DNA from: Bryobacteraceae bacterium
GTDB lineage: Bacteria > Acidobacteriota > Terriglobia > Bryobacterales > Bryobacteraceae
Assembly: GCA_025056865.1 (NCBI GenBank)
Contig: JANWVO010000058.1
Location: forward strand, 1-64,000
Direction of reading: 5' to 3'
Length of the DNA: 64,000 nucleotides
Shown one piece after another: positions 25,755 through 35,776 of the stretch. Position numbers and translations under genes: made by a program. Numbering within the stretch: the first letter of the stretch is position 1; every line of letters starts with the position of its first letter. The notes beneath the pieces were generated by a model. The model worked only from the letters and a program-made list of their open reading frames with translations, ran no database searches and was not told the DNA's origin.

Positions 25755-26930
25755 TCAGACGGCCAGCCGCAGCAGCTCCCGCTGCACCTCGCCGGTGACC
25801 TCGGCGCCCGTCTCGGAGCGGTAGACGTTCACTTCGCTGCGGATGCCGAACTCCGGCAGATAGACGCCCGGCTCCACCGAGAAGCACAGCCCTGGCACGA
25901 TGGGCCGTTCGTCGTGGGTCTCAAAGTTGTCCATGTTGGCGCCGGTGCCGTGCACTTCCTCGCCGATGGAATGCCCGGTGCGGTGGATGAAGTAGGCGGC
26001 CAGGCCCCGCTCGCGCAGATGCCCGCGGGCGGCGTCGTCCACCTGCCAGCCGCAGAGCGGCTCGCCGCGCGCGGCTGCCTCGGCCACGAGCCGCACGGCC
26101 GCATCGCGCGCCCCGGCGACGGCCTCAAACACCTCAAGCATCCGGGCGGGCGGCGTGGCGCCGCAGTAAGCGGTCCAGGTGATGTCGTAATAGACGGAGC
26201 CCGGCTCGCGCAGCTTCGCCCACAGGTCGATGAGCAGCAGGTCGCCCCGGCGGATCTCCGCGGAAGATTCCGGCTGCGGCTCATAGTGCGGGTCCGAGGC
26301 ATGCGCGTTCACGGCCACGATGGGGCCGTGATCGGTAAACAGCCCTTCTGTTTCAAACGCATTCAGGATGAATTGTTTGATGTCGGATTCGGTGACGCGC
26401 TCCGCGCGCGCCAGCCGCTCTTCGGCCAGGCGGAAGGCGGCGGCGCGGATGGCGTCCACTCTGGCCTGCGCCCGCCTGTGGCTCGCGTACTGCTGCGGCG
26501 TCCACAGCGCCTCGAACTGCTGCACGAGCGCCGCCGAGGAGGCCACTTCCACGCCCAGCGCGCGCACCAGCTCCACCGTGCCCGCGTCCACCATCGCGAT
26601 GTAGGGCACGGCGCACCGCGGCGAATACTGCATGGCAACGCGCCCCCCGCGCGGCAGCATCTCCGCCAGCCGCTGCTCCTGCTCCTGCCAGCCGGCGTAC
26701 AGCCGCTTTTCGCCCGGCAGCGCGTCGAGCATGCCCGGCTCGATCCGGTGCACCAGCTTCACCGGCTCGCCCTCCGCGGGAACGAAGTAATACCAGCGCC
26801 GCGTGGGCGTCCGCGGCGCCGCAAAGCCGAGGATCCGGTAGGCCAGCGGGTCGCGGCCGTGATGGTCAAAAAACAGCCATCCATCCAGTCCCTGCCCGCG
26901 CAGGGCCGCCTGCATCGCTTCCAGACGCAT
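25755..26930 (-). CDS. M24-family Xaa-Pro peptidase
   Basis: 391 aa metallopeptidase of the pita-bread fold (aminopeptidase P/prolidase type), cytoplasmic. The N-terminal domain covers about 1-170. In the catalytic domain the five metal ligands are visible: D in [10 protein letters not shown] in [10 protein letters not shown] in [11 protein letters not shown] in [10 protein letters not shown] and E in IRSEVNVYR. It removes residues next to proline, or acts on related dipeptides. A TACACT box lies six bases before the ATG at 26930 and overlaps an alternative ATG two codons upstream (26936), so a leaderless start at 26930 is favoured. It is divergent from valS. Confidence 0.87.
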   Translation of the reverse strand: MRLEAMQAALRGQGLDGWLFFDHHGRDPLAYRILGFAAPRTPTRRWYYFVPAEGEPVKLVHRIEPGMLDALPGEKRLYAGWQEQEQRLAEMLPRGGRVAMQYSPRCAVPYIAMVDAGTVELVRALGVEVASSAALVQQFEALWTPQQYASHRRAQARVDAIRAAAFRLAEERLARAERVTESDIKQFILNAFETEGLFTDHGPIVAVNAHASDPHYEPQPESSAEIRRGDLLLIDLWAKLREPGSVYYDITWTAYCGATPPARMLEVFEAVAGARDAAVRLVAEAAARGEPLCGWQVDDAARGHLRERGLAAYFIHRTGHSIGEEVHGTGANMDNFETHDERPIVPGLCFSVEPGVYLPEFGIRSEVNVYRSETGAEVTGEVQRELLRLAV

Positions 26931-26936
26931 GCCCAT

Positions 26937-26965
26937 AGTGTACGGGAACAGCCCCCTGTTAGACT
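26937..26965. promoter_or_regulatory. Divergent -10 boxes between the M24 peptidase gene and valS
   Basis: On the minus strand TACACT (26942-26937) is followed by six bases and the peptidase ATG at 26930. On the plus strand TAGACT (26960-26965) precedes the valS ATG (26979) by 13 bases, giving a leader of about 7 bases without a Shine-Dalgarno sequence. No good -35 was found for either. Confidence 0.4.
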
Positions 26966-26978
26966 GGAATTTCATCCC

Positions 26979-29657
26979 ATGACATTGGAGAAGGTCTACG
27001 AACCGCAGCGGTTTGAGCCGCGCTGGGCCGAAGCCTGGATCGAGGGCGGCTACTTCACGCCTCCTGACACAAAACAGGATGGCAGGGAAGTGTTTTCGCT
27101 CGTCATCCCGCCGCCCAACGTCACCGGCAGCCTCCACATCGGGCACATGCTCGAGCACACCGAGATCGACGTCACCGTGCGCTGGCACCGCATGAAGGGC
27201 GACCAGACGCTCTGGCTGCCGGGCCAGGACCACGCCGGCATCGCCACGCAGATGGTGGTGGAGCGCGACCTCTGGGAGAGGGAAAAGCTCACCCGCCACG
27301 ACCTTGGCCGCGAGGAGTTCGTCCGCCGCGTCTGGCAATGGAAGGAGCAGTATGGCGGGACCATCATCGCGCAGATGAAGCGGATCGGCGACTCCTGCGA
27401 CTGGACGCGCAACCGCTTCACGCTCGATCCGGGCCTGTCGCGCGCGGTGCGCGAGACCTTCGTGCGGCTGTACGAGAAGGGGCTCATCTACCGCGGCGAC
27501 TACATGGTGAACTGGTGCCCGCGCTGCCACACGGCGCTGAGCGACCTCGAGGTGGTCCACGAGGAGACGCAGGGCAACCTCTGGCACATCCGCTACCCGG
27601 TGAAGGACATGCCGGGCCGCTTCGTCACCGTGGCGACGACGCGCCCGGAAACCATGCTGGGCGACACCGCCGTCTGCGTCCATCCCGAGGATGAGCGCTA
27701 CCGCGACCTGCATGGAAGGACCGTGGTGCTGCCGCTGATGAACCGCGAAATCCCGGTCATCACCGATCCGCTGGCCGATCCGCAGTTCGGCACCGGCGTC
27801 GTCAAGGTGACGCCGGCGCACGACCCCAACGACTTCGAAGCCGGGCGACGCCACGACCTGCCGCACGTGGTCGTCATCGGCCTTGATGCGCGAATGACCG
27901 ATGCCGCCGGGCCCTACGCGGGGCTGGACCGCTTCGAAGCCCGCAAGCGCGTGCTGGCCGATCTGGAAGCGCTCGGGCTGCTTGAGAAGACCGAGGCCTA
28001 TGCGCTCAGCGCCGGCAAGTGCCAGCGTTGCAAGACGGTGGTGGAGCCGCTGGTTTCCACGCAGTGGTTCTGCCGCATGAAGCCGCTGGCCGAACCCGCC
28101 ATCCGCGCGGTGGAGGACGGCCGCATCCGCATCATTCCGGAGAGCTACGCCAAGACGTACTTCGAGTGGATGTACAACATCCGCGACTGGTGCATCTCGC
28201 GTCAGCTCTGGTGGGGGCACCGCATCCCCGCCTGGCACTGCGCCGACTGCCGGCAGGTGACGGTGTCGCGCGAGGATCCTGCGGCCTGCGCCCACTGCGG
28301 CTCGGCTCGTATCGGGCAGGACCCGGACGTGCTCGACACCTGGTTTTCGAGCGGCCTCTGGCCCTTTTCGACGCTGGGCTGGCCGGACGAGACGAACGAT
28401 TTCCGGACCTACTACCCAACCACGCTGCTCATCACCGGCTTCGACATCCTGTTCTTCTGGGTCGCGCGGATGATCATGCTCGGCCTGGAGTGCACCGGCG
28501 ACGTGCCCTTCCGCACGGTGTACATCCACGGGCTGGTGCGCGACGCGCACCGCCAGAAGATGTCGAAGACGAAGGGCAACACGATCGATCCGCTCGAGGT
28601 GATCGAACAGTACGGCACCGACGCGGTGCGCTTCGCGCTGCTGCGCGGCGCCGCGCCCGGCATGGACATCGCGCTGAGCGAAGAGCGCATGGCGAGTTCG
28701 CGCGCCTTCGCCAACAAGATCTGGAACGCGGCGCGTTTCCTGTTCCTTCAGATGGAGCGGGTCGGCATGGACGGGCTTGCGCTGGAAAGCCCGCCTGACG
28801 CCGTCGGCAGGCCGCGGCCGATTGCGGGCGCCACGCCGCTGGAAGACCGCTGGATCCGCCACCGCCTGCACGAGGCCGCCGCGCGCATGGACGCGGCGCA
28901 GCGCAACTACCGGTATCACGAAGCCGCCGACATCGTCTGGACCTTCCTCTGGGATGACTTCTGCGACTGGTATGTGGAGATCAAGAAGCTGCGCATCCAG
29001 CAGGGCGTGGAGGCGCGCGCGCACGTGGAGACGATGGCGGAGACCTTCGAAATGGCGCTGCGCCTGCTGCATCCGCTGATGCCCTTCCTGAGCGAAGAGC
29101 TCTGGCAGAGACTGGTGCGGAAGGGCGCAGGCACGCCTTCTTCGATCTGCATTGCGCCGTATCCGCAGGCGGGCGACGCCGCCGACGAAGAAGCAGAGCG
29201 GCAGTTTTCGCTGCTTCAGTCGATCGTCACCGCCGCCCGCGCGCTGCGAGCCGACAACAAGGTGGATCCGGGGGCGCGCGTGGAGGGATGGATCGAGTCC
29301 GCGTCAGCCGATGTGGCGGGCCTCGCCCGCGCCGAGCTCGCCGTCATCGAGGCGCTCGCGGGCGGCGCGTTCGAGATCAATCCGGCGGCGCGCCCAACGG
29401 GGGTGCGGCGCGCGGCGGCCGATTTCGCCGTGGGCCTGAAGCTCACTGGCGCGCAGGTGGATGCGATCCGCGCGCGCGTCGAGAAGCGCATGGCGGAGCT
29501 CGAGAAGGTCATCGCCTCCAGCCGGAAGCAGCTTGCCAGCGACAGCTTCGTCTCCAGGGCCCCGGCGCACGTGGTGGAAGGGATCCGGGAGAAGCTGGCC
29601 GCCTACGAGAAAGAGCTGGCCGGGCAGCAGGCGCTGCTGGAGGAGCTGGCGCAATGA
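26979..29657 (+). CDS. valS: Valine--tRNA ligase
   Basis: Class I aminoacyl-tRNA synthetase, 892 aa, cytoplasmic. HIGH motif in [14 protein letters not shown] near the N-terminus; KMSKS-type motif [19 protein letters not shown] about two-thirds along. The editing (CP1) domain contains [15 protein letters not shown] and [16 protein letters not shown]. The anticodon-binding helices and a C-terminal coiled-coil tRNA arm ([20 protein letters not shown]) complete the protein. Nothing is missing. nadC begins within its stop codon (ATGA overlap), so valS, nadC and birA probably share a transcript. The start lacks a Shine-Dalgarno sequence. Confidence 0.95.
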   Translation: MTLEKVYEPQRFEPRWAEAWIEGGYFTPPDTKQDGREVFSLVIPPPNVTGSLHIGHMLEHTEIDVTVRWHRMKGDQTLWLPGQDHAGIATQMVVERDLWEREKLTRHDLGREEFVRRVWQWKEQYGGTIIAQMKRIGDSCDWTRNRFTLDPGLSRAVRETFVRLYEKGLIYRGDYMVNWCPRCHTALSDLEVVHEETQGNLWHIRYPVKDMPGRFVTVATTRPETMLGDTAVCVHPEDERYRDLHGRTVVLPLMNREIPVITDPLADPQFGTGVVKVTPAHDPNDFEAGRRHDLPHVVVIGLDARMTDAAGPYAGLDRFEARKRVLADLEALGLLEKTEAYALSAGKCQRCKTVVEPLVSTQWFCRMKPLAEPAIRAVEDGRIRIIPESYAKTYFEWMYNIRDWCISRQLWWGHRIPAWHCADCRQVTVSREDPAACAHCGSARIGQDPDVLDTWFSSGLWPFSTLGWPDETNDFRTYYPTTLLITGFDILFFWVARMIMLGLECTGDVPFRTVYIHGLVRDAHRQKMSKTKGNTIDPLEVIEQYGTDAVRFALLRGAAPGMDIALSEERMASSRAFANKIWNAARFLFLQMERVGMDGLALESPPDAVGRPRPIAGATPLEDRWIRHRLHEAAARMDAAQRNYRYHEAADIVWTFLWDDFCDWYVEIKKLRIQQGVEARAHVETMAETFEMALRLLHPLMPFLSEELWQRLVRKGAGTPSSICIAPYPQAGDAADEEAERQFSLLQSIVTAARALRADNKVDPGARVEGWIESASADVAGLARAELAVIEALAGGAFEINPAARPTGVRRAAADFAVGLKLTGAQVDAIRARVEKRMAELEKVIASSRKQLASDSFVSRAPAHVVEGIREKLAAYEKELAGQQALLEELAQ

Positions 29658-30505
29658 ATGATGCCGGATGGCGCCATCCGGAGGCGCTCGAGCTGATCCG
29701 CCGCGCGCTTGCCGAAGACATCGGCCCAGGAGACGTGACGACGGAGCGGATCGTGCCCGCCGATGCCCGCGCGGCGGGAGCCTTCTACGCCCGCGAGCCG
29801 CTCACCGTGGCAGGCATCGAGCTGATCGAGTGCGTCTATGACGAGGCCGGCGGCGGCGTGGCGGTGGAAGTGCTGGCGCCCAGCGGAACGGACGTTGCCG
29901 CCGGGGCATGCCTGGCCCGCGCGCGCGGCAACGCGCGCCGCCTGCTCACCTGCGAGCGCACGGCGCTGAACCTGCTCCAGAGGCTGAGCGGCGTGGCGAC
30001 GCTGGCGCGGCAGTTCGCGCGCGCCGTCGAGGGCACGCCGTGCCGCGTGCTGGACACGCGCAAGACGACGCCCGGCATGAGGCGGCTGGAAAAGATGGCG
30101 GCTGCCTGCGGCGGCGTCGTGAACCACCGCATGGGCCTGTGGGACGCCGTGCTGATCAAGAACAACCACATTGCCGCTGCGGGCGGCGTGCGCGCGGCGC
30201 TGCAAGCCGTGCGCGGCTGCGGGCTGCCGGTGGAAATCGAAGTGCGGACGCTGGAAGAGCTCGACGAGGCGCTCGCCTGCGGCGCGCAGCGGCTGCTGCT
30301 CGACAACCTGACGCCGGACGAGGCGCGCGAATGGATCCGGCGCATCGGCGGGCGCGCCAGCGTCGAGCTGAGCGGCGGCATCACCCTGGCCAACGTCCGC
30401 GATTATGCGCTCGCCGGCGCCGATTTCGTCTCGAGCGGCGCCATCACGCATTCGGCGCGCGCCGTCGACATCCACTTCCGGCTCGAGCTCCATGCGCACG
30501 ATTGA
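29654..30505 (+). CDS. nadC: Nicotinate-nucleotide diphosphorylase (quinolinate phosphoribosyltransferase)
   Basis: Converts quinolinate and PRPP to nicotinate mononucleotide in de novo NAD synthesis. 283 aa. Blocks: [17 protein letters not shown] near the N-terminus, [35 protein letters not shown] with the substrate-binding Arg/Lys, [20 protein letters not shown] and a C-terminal [19 protein letters not shown]. The start overlaps the valS stop by four bases and its end overlaps birA by 14. nadA and nadB are not in the window. Confidence 0.93.
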   Translation: MNDAGWRHPEALELIRRALAEDIGPGDVTTERIVPADARAAGAFYAREPLTVAGIELIECVYDEAGGGVAVEVLAPSGTDVAAGACLARARGNARRLLTCERTALNLLQRLSGVATLARQFARAVEGTPCRVLDTRKTTPGMRRLEKMAAACGGVVNHRMGLWDAVLIKNNHIAAAGGVRAALQAVRGCGLPVEIEVRTLEELDEALACGAQRLLLDNLTPDEAREWIRRIGGRASVELSGGITLANVRDYALAGADFVSSGAITHSARAVDIHFRLELHAHD

Positions 30506-31208
30506 GTGGCACGAAACGATCGACACGACCATGCGGCGCGCCGCCGAGCTGGCGCGCGCCGGATGCGCAGCGGGCACGGTGGTGGCCGCGCGCAGCCAGA
30601 CCGCGGGCATCGGCCGCATGGGACGCACATGGGATTCGCGCCCCGGGGGCCTCTACTTCACGCTGGTGCTGCGTCCGCGGCTCGAGCCCGCGCAGCTTCC
30701 GCTGACCACGCTGGCCCTGGGCCTCGGCGTGGCCGACGCATTGCAGCTCTTCGCCGGCGTCGCCGCCGATCTGCGCTGGCCCAACGACGTGCTGGTGGCG
30801 GACCGCAAGCTCGCCGGCATCCTCGCGCAGTTTCAGGAAGGCGCGCTGCTGGCGGGCGTCGGGCTGAACGTCAACCAGACGGAGTTTCCGCGGGAGCTGT
30901 CCGGCATTGCCACCTCGTTGCGGATCGAGACCGGAAAAGAACAGGATCCGGAGATTCTGTTGCGGGCGCTGGTGCGCTCGATCGAGTCCCACGTGGAGAT
31001 CCTCGAAACCAGCGGCGCGTCGGCCATTCTGCGGCTCTTCGAGAATGCGTCCTCTTACGCCAACGGGCGGCGCGTGACCGTCGAGCTGCCGGGAGGCGAA
31101 ATCCGCGGCATCACCGCCGGGCTGACGCCGGAGGGTTTCCTGCGCGTGCGGCGCGATGACGGCCAGATGGTCACGGTGACCGCCGGCGGCGTGCGTCCGG
31201 CGCCGTAA
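30492..31208 (+). CDS. birA: Biotin--[acetyl-CoA-carboxylase] ligase, catalytic form without HTH
   Basis: Activates biotin with ATP and attaches it to carrier proteins such as AccB. 238 aa. The biotinyl-AMP loop is GIGRMGRTWDS (usual form GRGRxGRxWxS), followed by GGLYFTLVLRP, LRWPNDVLVADRKLAGIL and GVGLNVNQTEFP. The C-terminal SH3-like domain runs from about residue 190. There is no N-terminal winged helix, so it should not act as a repressor. The start lies within the last codons of nadC, indicating coupled translation. Confidence 0.92.
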   Translation: MRTIEWHETIDTTMRRAAELARAGCAAGTVVAARSQTAGIGRMGRTWDSRPGGLYFTLVLRPRLEPAQLPLTTLALGLGVADALQLFAGVAADLRWPNDVLVADRKLAGILAQFQEGALLAGVGLNVNQTEFPRELSGIATSLRIETGKEQDPEILLRALVRSIESHVEILETSGASAILRLFENASSYANGRRVTVELPGGEIRGITAGLTPEGFLRVRRDDGQMVTVTAGGVRPAP

Positions 31209-31249
31209 TTCCAACGGCGCGCCCCGCCCGGCATCTATCATGAAGAGGA

Positions 31250-32293
31250 ATGGGGATGAGTGCTCCCTCGGAGGCTGGCGGGCGGCGGTTCCCTCCCTGG
31301 CTGGGAACGGTGGCCGTCTATGCGCTCTCGCTCGGCTGCCTGCTGTGGGTCTACCACGACTTTGACTGGCGCACGGAGCTGCCCAAGCTCCGCCAGATCC
31401 ATCCCGCCTGGGTGGTGCTGGCGGTTGCCGCCGATGTGCTCGTCTACGTCTCGCAGGCGTGGCGCTGGAACATCCTGCTGGCGCCCGTGCGCCGGCTGCC
31501 GCTGTGGAAGAGCGTGCAGGCGATCTACATCGGGCTGTTCGCCAACGAGCTGCTGCCGCTGCGCAGCGGCGAGCTGATCCGCTGCTACCTGATGTCAGTC
31601 TGGCACCGCATCCCGTTCCCGCTGGTGCTGAGTTCGGCGCTGATCGAACGGCTGATCGACGGCATGTGGCTGATCTTCGGCTTCGCCGCCGTATCGCGCT
31701 TTGTCGAGTTGCCCGCAGACCTGGTGGCCGGCGTCTGGATCCTGGCGGGCGTGGTGGGCGCCATCGGGGCGCTGGTCGTCTTCGCCGTTCTGAACCGCCG
31801 CTTCTCCCACCATGTGACGACGCGCCACCGCTGGTCCGAGGTGCTGCGCACCGCGGTGGAGGGACTGCACGCGATGGGGCGTTCGCGCTCCTTCCCGATG
31901 GCGGTGGGTGCGAGCATCGTCTATCTGGCCCTCCAGGTGATCCCGATCCACGCGATGATGGAGGGCTACGGGCTGAACCTGCCTTGGGGCGCCGCCGCCG
32001 TGGTGCTGGTGGTTCTGCGATTGGGCACGGTGCTTCCCTCGGCGCCTGGCAACGTGGGGCTCTTCCACCTGTTCGCCTACCTGGGGCTGCACCGCGTGCT
32101 CGGCGTCGACGCCCAGACGGCGAAGTCGGTCGCCGGGGTGATGTTCTTCATCGTCACCGTGCCCCTGCTGGCGGCGGGCGCGGTGGCGCTCGCCTTCACC
32201 GGCAGCGAGATCCGCGAGATCTACCACCGCGCGCACCAGCACCACCGCGAGCACCGCCGCAAGCCCGTCCACGGCCGCGAAGCCCTGCGATAG
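31250..32293 (+). CDS. Flippase-like membrane protein (YbhN/UPF0104, LPG synthase TM-like)
   Basis: 347 aa integral membrane protein with about eight helices. Conserved features include YISQAWRWNILLAPV-type text (VYVSQAWRWNILLAPVRR), IGLFANELLPLRSGELIRCY and SAPGNVGLFHLFAYLGL, all typical of the lysylphosphatidylglycerol synthetase transmembrane/YbhN family. Members are thought to move lipid-linked compounds or affect envelope homeostasis; no catalytic domain is fused here. TATCAT at 31236-31241 sits eight bases before the ATG at 31250. A second ATG two codons later is also possible. Confidence 0.8.
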   Translation: MGMSAPSEAGGRRFPPWLGTVAVYALSLGCLLWVYHDFDWRTELPKLRQIHPAWVVLAVAADVLVYVSQAWRWNILLAPVRRLPLWKSVQAIYIGLFANELLPLRSGELIRCYLMSVWHRIPFPLVLSSALIERLIDGMWLIFGFAAVSRFVELPADLVAGVWILAGVVGAIGALVVFAVLNRRFSHHVTTRHRWSEVLRTAVEGLHAMGRSRSFPMAVGASIVYLALQVIPIHAMMEGYGLNLPWGAAAVVLVVLRLGTVLPSAPGNVGLFHLFAYLGLHRVLGVDAQTAKSVAGVMFFIVTVPLLAAGAVALAFTGSEIREIYHRAHQHHREHRRKPVHGREALR

Positions 32294-32316
32294 AATTGGG
32301 CGGCAGGGTTTCCACT

Positions 32317-33468
32317 ATGTCCCACACGCCAGATCGTGCTGTCTCGCGCCGGGCGCTGCTCTCCGCCGCCGGCGCCTTCACCATCGTGTCTCCGCAGGCG
32401 GTGCGCGGCACGCAGGCCAACTCCCAGGTCTCCATCGGCCTGATCGGAAGCGGCGGGCGCGGCACCTATGACGCGCGCATCGCCCACAACGACCCGCGCG
32501 GACGGGTGACCGCCCTCTGCGATCTCTTCGACGACCGCATCGAGCAGGCGAAGACCGCGCTGAAGCTCGAAAAAGTGGACGAGTACAAGGATTACCAGAA
32601 GCTGCTGGCCAACCCCTCGATTGACGCCGTTATCATCGCCACGCCGCCCTACCAGCACCCCGAGCAGCTCGAAGCGGCGGTGGAAGCGAAGAAGCATATC
32701 TACTGCGAAAAGCCCGCAGGCGTCGACGTGGCGGGCTGCCAGAGAGTCATCCGCGCCGGAAGGAAGGCCGATCCGAAGAAGGTGATCTCTTTCGGCTTCC
32801 AGCAGCGCTACGGGCCGGTCTATCTGGAGGCGTTCAAACGCGTGAAGGAAGGCGCCATCGGGCCGCTGGCGGCTGCGCGCGGCTACTGGATCGGCGGCGA
32901 TCCGTTCACGCGGCGCGACTATCCGGGGCTGGATCCGAAACTGGCCGAGGTCCGCAACTGGTTCTGTTACGCAAAGTATTCGGGAGACATCATCGTCGAG
33001 CAGGACTGCCACAACTTCGACGTCCTGCACTGGTTCCTCGAAGGCCTGCCGGTCCGCGCCGTCGGCTACTCGACGCGCAAGGTGCGGCTGTCGATGGATA
33101 TCGTCGACAACCTGACGCTGTCGTTCGAATGGCCCGACAACATGCTGGTCAACTACGAGGCCAACCAGCTCACGCCGCGCGGCTTCGCCAAGGTCGGCGA
33201 GGAGTTCACCGGCACGAAGGGCACGATCACGACGTCGCGCGGCGCGATGGTCCACTACAAGGGCCCGAATGACGTGGAGCGGATGGAGTCGAAGCGCGAC
33301 ATCACGCACGACGCGCTCGAGCAGTTCCTCGACCGGATCCTGACGGGCAATGTCGAGAACGTCGCCGAACGCTCCGCGCTGTCGACGATGATCGCGCTGC
33401 TCGGCCGCGAGGCCATGTACACGAGGAAGGAACAGACCTGGAAAGGGCTCTTCGGGAACATCGCATGA
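32317..33468 (+). CDS. Tat-exported Gfo/Idh/MocA-family oxidoreductase
   Basis: 383 aa. A twin-arginine signal (SRRALLSAAGAFTIVSPQAV, about 10-29) precedes a Rossmann domain starting VSIGLIGSGGRGTYDARI, with the full GxGxxG. Conserved HIYCEKPAGVDVA and a C-terminal domain with YSGDIIVEQDCHNFDVLHW follow. This type folds with its NAD(P) before export and acts on sugars or glycosides in the periplasm. TAGAAT at 32291-32296 may be the -10. The PIG-L gene starts four bases inside its stop, indicating one transcript. Confidence 0.87.
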   Translation: MSHTPDRAVSRRALLSAAGAFTIVSPQAVRGTQANSQVSIGLIGSGGRGTYDARIAHNDPRGRVTALCDLFDDRIEQAKTALKLEKVDEYKDYQKLLANPSIDAVIIATPPYQHPEQLEAAVEAKKHIYCEKPAGVDVAGCQRVIRAGRKADPKKVISFGFQQRYGPVYLEAFKRVKEGAIGPLAAARGYWIGGDPFTRRDYPGLDPKLAEVRNWFCYAKYSGDIIVEQDCHNFDVLHWFLEGLPVRAVGYSTRKVRLSMDIVDNLTLSFEWPDNMLVNYEANQLTPRGFAKVGEEFTGTKGTITTSRGAMVHYKGPNDVERMESKRDITHDALEQFLDRILTGNVENVAERSALSTMIALLGREAMYTRKEQTWKGLFGNIA

Positions 33469-34352
33469 AACGGCTTGCCTTTCTCCTCGCCATTGCCGGC
33501 GCGGCCGCCCTTCTGCCCGGCCAGGGCGGCGCGCCGCAGCCCCCGCGGAAGCTGCGGGTGCTCGCCATCGGCGCGCATCCGGACGACTGCGACATCAAGT
33601 TCGGCGGCACTGCGGCCAAGATGGCCCGTGCCGGGCACGCGGTGAAGTTCCTTTCGGTCACCAACGGCGACGCCGGCCATCAGACGATGGGCGGCGCGGC
33701 GCTCGCCAAACGCCGCTATCTGGAGACGCAGGAATCGGCCCGGCGCCTGGGCATCGCCGAATACGAAGTGCTCGACAACCACGACGGCGAGCTGATGCCG
33801 ACGCTCGAGGTGCGCCGCCAGATCATCCGCGCCATCCGCCGCTGGCAGGCGGACCTTGTGATCGCGCCGCGGCCCAACGACTACCACCCCGATCACCGCT
33901 ACACCGGCGTGCTGGTGCAGGACGCCGCATACATGGTGGTGGTGCCCAACATCGTGGCCGACACGCCCGCGCTCGAGCGCAACCCGGTGTTCCTCTACTA
34001 CCAGGACAATTTCCAGAAGCCGGCTCCGTTCCGGCCCGACGTGGTGGTGCCGATCGACGATGTCTTCGAAGTCAAGATCAGCGCCCTCGATGCGCATGTG
34101 TCGCAATTCTACGAGTGGCTGCCCTGGGTGGACCGGCGGCTGGACCAGGTGCCCAAGGATCCGAAAGAGCGCCGCGCGATGCTGGCGAAAATGCGCGTGC
34201 AGCCGATCACCGAGGAGGTCCGCAAGGTGCTGGTGGAAGAGCTGGGCGCGGAGGCGGCAGCGAAGGTGCAGCACGTCGAGTCGTTCGAGCTGTGCGAATA
34301 CGGCCGCCGTCCCAAGCTGGACGAGCTGCGCGCGATGTTTCCGCTGAAGTAG
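33465..34352 (+). CDS. Exported PIG-L family deacetylase
   Basis: 295 aa with a signal peptide (RLAFLLAIAGAAALLPG, about 3-19). Zinc site: AHPDD in VLAIGAHPDDCDIKFGGTAA and a later histidine in YHPDHRYTG. The fold matches LmbE/PIG-L enzymes that remove N-acetyl from sugar derivatives. Substrate unknown. It overlaps the upstream Gfo/Idh/MocA gene by four bases (ATGA), so the two may act on the same amino-sugar compound. Confidence 0.87.
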   Translation: MKRLAFLLAIAGAAALLPGQGGAPQPPRKLRVLAIGAHPDDCDIKFGGTAAKMARAGHAVKFLSVTNGDAGHQTMGGAALAKRRYLETQESARRLGIAEYEVLDNHDGELMPTLEVRRQIIRAIRRWQADLVIAPRPNDYHPDHRYTGVLVQDAAYMVVVPNIVADTPALERNPVFLYYQDNFQKPAPFRPDVVVPIDDVFEVKISALDAHVSQFYEWLPWVDRRLDQVPKDPKERRAMLAKMRVQPITEEVRKVLVEELGAEAAAKVQHVESFELCEYGRRPKLDELRAMFPLK

Positions 34353-34420
34353 GGGACGTCGGAAGCGGGCTGCCGGGCCCCATCTCCGGCGGCATGGCGC
34401 AAAATGGAGTCTGACGTCCC

Positions 34421-35776
34421 ATGGATCCGCTTCGCGCGAAAAACCAGCTCCGCTCGCTGCCCGGCGTCGACGAGCTTGCCCGCAGCATCGCGCTGCCGCT
34501 GCCGCACGGGCTGGTGGTGGCGGAGGCCCGCGCCGTGCTCGAGGAGTGCCGCGAGCGGATCCGCCGCGGAGAGACGCTGGCGGAAGAGCCCCGCGAGGCG
34601 CTCGAGCGCCGGCTGCGCGGCCTGCTGGCGCCCTCGCTGCGGCGGGTGATCAACGCCACGGGCGTCATTCTGCACACGAATCTGGGCCGCGCCCCGCTGC
34701 CCGCCTTCCCTCCCCCGCAGGGCTACTCGAATCTCGAATACGATCTCGACACGGGACGGCGCGGCCGGCGCGACGTGCACGCGGCTCCGCTGCTCGAGCG
34801 CCTGCTTGGCGCGCCGGGCATCGTCGTCAACAACAACGCTGCCGCCGTTTTCCTTGCCCTGCACGAGCTGGCCGCCGGGGGCGAAGTGATTGTCAGCCGC
34901 GGCGAGCTGATCGAGATCGGCGACGGCTTCCGCATCCCTGAGATCATGCAGCGCAGCGGCGCGCGGCTCGTCGAGGTGGGCACCACCAACCGCACGCGCA
35001 TCGAAGACTACCGCCACGCCATCACGTCCGAGACCCGGCTGCTGCTGCGCGTGCATCCGTCGAATTTCGTCATCCACGGCTTCGCCGGACGGCCCTCGAT
35101 CGAAGAGCTCTGCGCGCTGGGACGCGAGCGCGGCATCCCGGTGTACGAGGACCTCGGCAGCGGATGCCTGGCCGACCTGTCTCCTTACGGCGTCCACGAG
35201 CCGCTGCCGCAGGCAAGCCTGCGCGCCGGCGCAAGCCTCGTCTCGTTTTCCGGCGACAAGCTGCTGGGCGGGCCGCAGGCGGGAATCCTGGCGGGCAGGC
35301 CGGAGATCGTCCAGCGGCTGCGGCGGAATCCGATGTTCCGCGCCCTGCGCGTGGACAAGCTGGTCTATTCGGCGCTGGAGACGACGCTGCGCCTGACGCT
35401 GCTCGAGCGGTGGGACGAGATCCCCGTGCTGCGCATGGTCCGGCTGTCTCCGGAGGAGATCGCCGCCCGCGCGCGCCAGATGGCCGGGGAAATCAACGGC
35501 GCGGGCCTGGGCGTCCATGCCGATGTCATCCGCGGCGAATCGCTGCTCGGCGGCGGATCGACGCCGGGCCAGTCGCTGCCCACGTATCTGTTGGCGATTG
35601 CCCCGCAGGCCTCGGCGCTGGAACGCAGCCTGCGCGCGGGGGAGCCGCCGGTGATCGCGCGCATCGACGAGGACCGGCTGCTCGTCGACCTGCGCACCGT
35701 GGATCCGGCCGATGACGCAGCGCTGCTCCAGGCGGTGCTGCGCGCCTGCGGTTCGCTATCTCCATCCGCCCGTTAG
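34421..35776 (+). CDS. selA: L-seryl-tRNA(Sec) selenium transferase
   Basis: PLP enzyme that converts seryl-tRNA(Sec) to selenocysteyl-tRNA(Sec) using selenophosphate. 451 aa, close to the bacterial norm of about 460. N-terminal domain: LRSLPGVDELARS. Core: VINATGVILHTNLGRAPLP, VNNNAAAVFLALHELAAGG and VEVGTTNRTRIEDY. PLP lysine K280 is in SFSGDKLLGGPQAGI. The presence of a full-length SelA means the cell can make selenocysteine. selB, selD and tRNA-Sec are not in the window. The gene follows the PIG-L gene after 68 bases. Confidence 0.93.
   Translation: MDPLRAKNQLRSLPGVDELARSIALPLPHGLVVAEARAVLEECRERIRRGETLAEEPREALERRLRGLLAPSLRRVINATGVILHTNLGRAPLPAFPPPQGYSNLEYDLDTGRRGRRDVHAAPLLERLLGAPGIVVNNNAAAVFLALHELAAGGEVIVSRGELIEIGDGFRIPEIMQRSGARLVEVGTTNRTRIEDYRHAITSETRLLLRVHPSNFVIHGFAGRPSIEELCALGRERGIPVYEDLGSGCLADLSPYGVHEPLPQASLRAGASLVSFSGDKLLGGPQAGILAGRPEIVQRLRRNPMFRALRVDKLVYSALETTLRLTLLERWDEIPVLRMVRLSPEEIAARARQMAGEINGAGLGVHADVIRGESLLGGGSTPGQSLPTYLLAIAPQASALERSLRAGEPPVIARIDEDRLLVDLRTVDPADDAALLQAVLRACGSLSPSAR

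Noticed and set aside
25755-29072. Extension of the Xaa-Pro peptidase frame to 1105 codons
   Set aside because: The upstream part is antisense to valS; M24 homology begins at [10 protein letters not shown].
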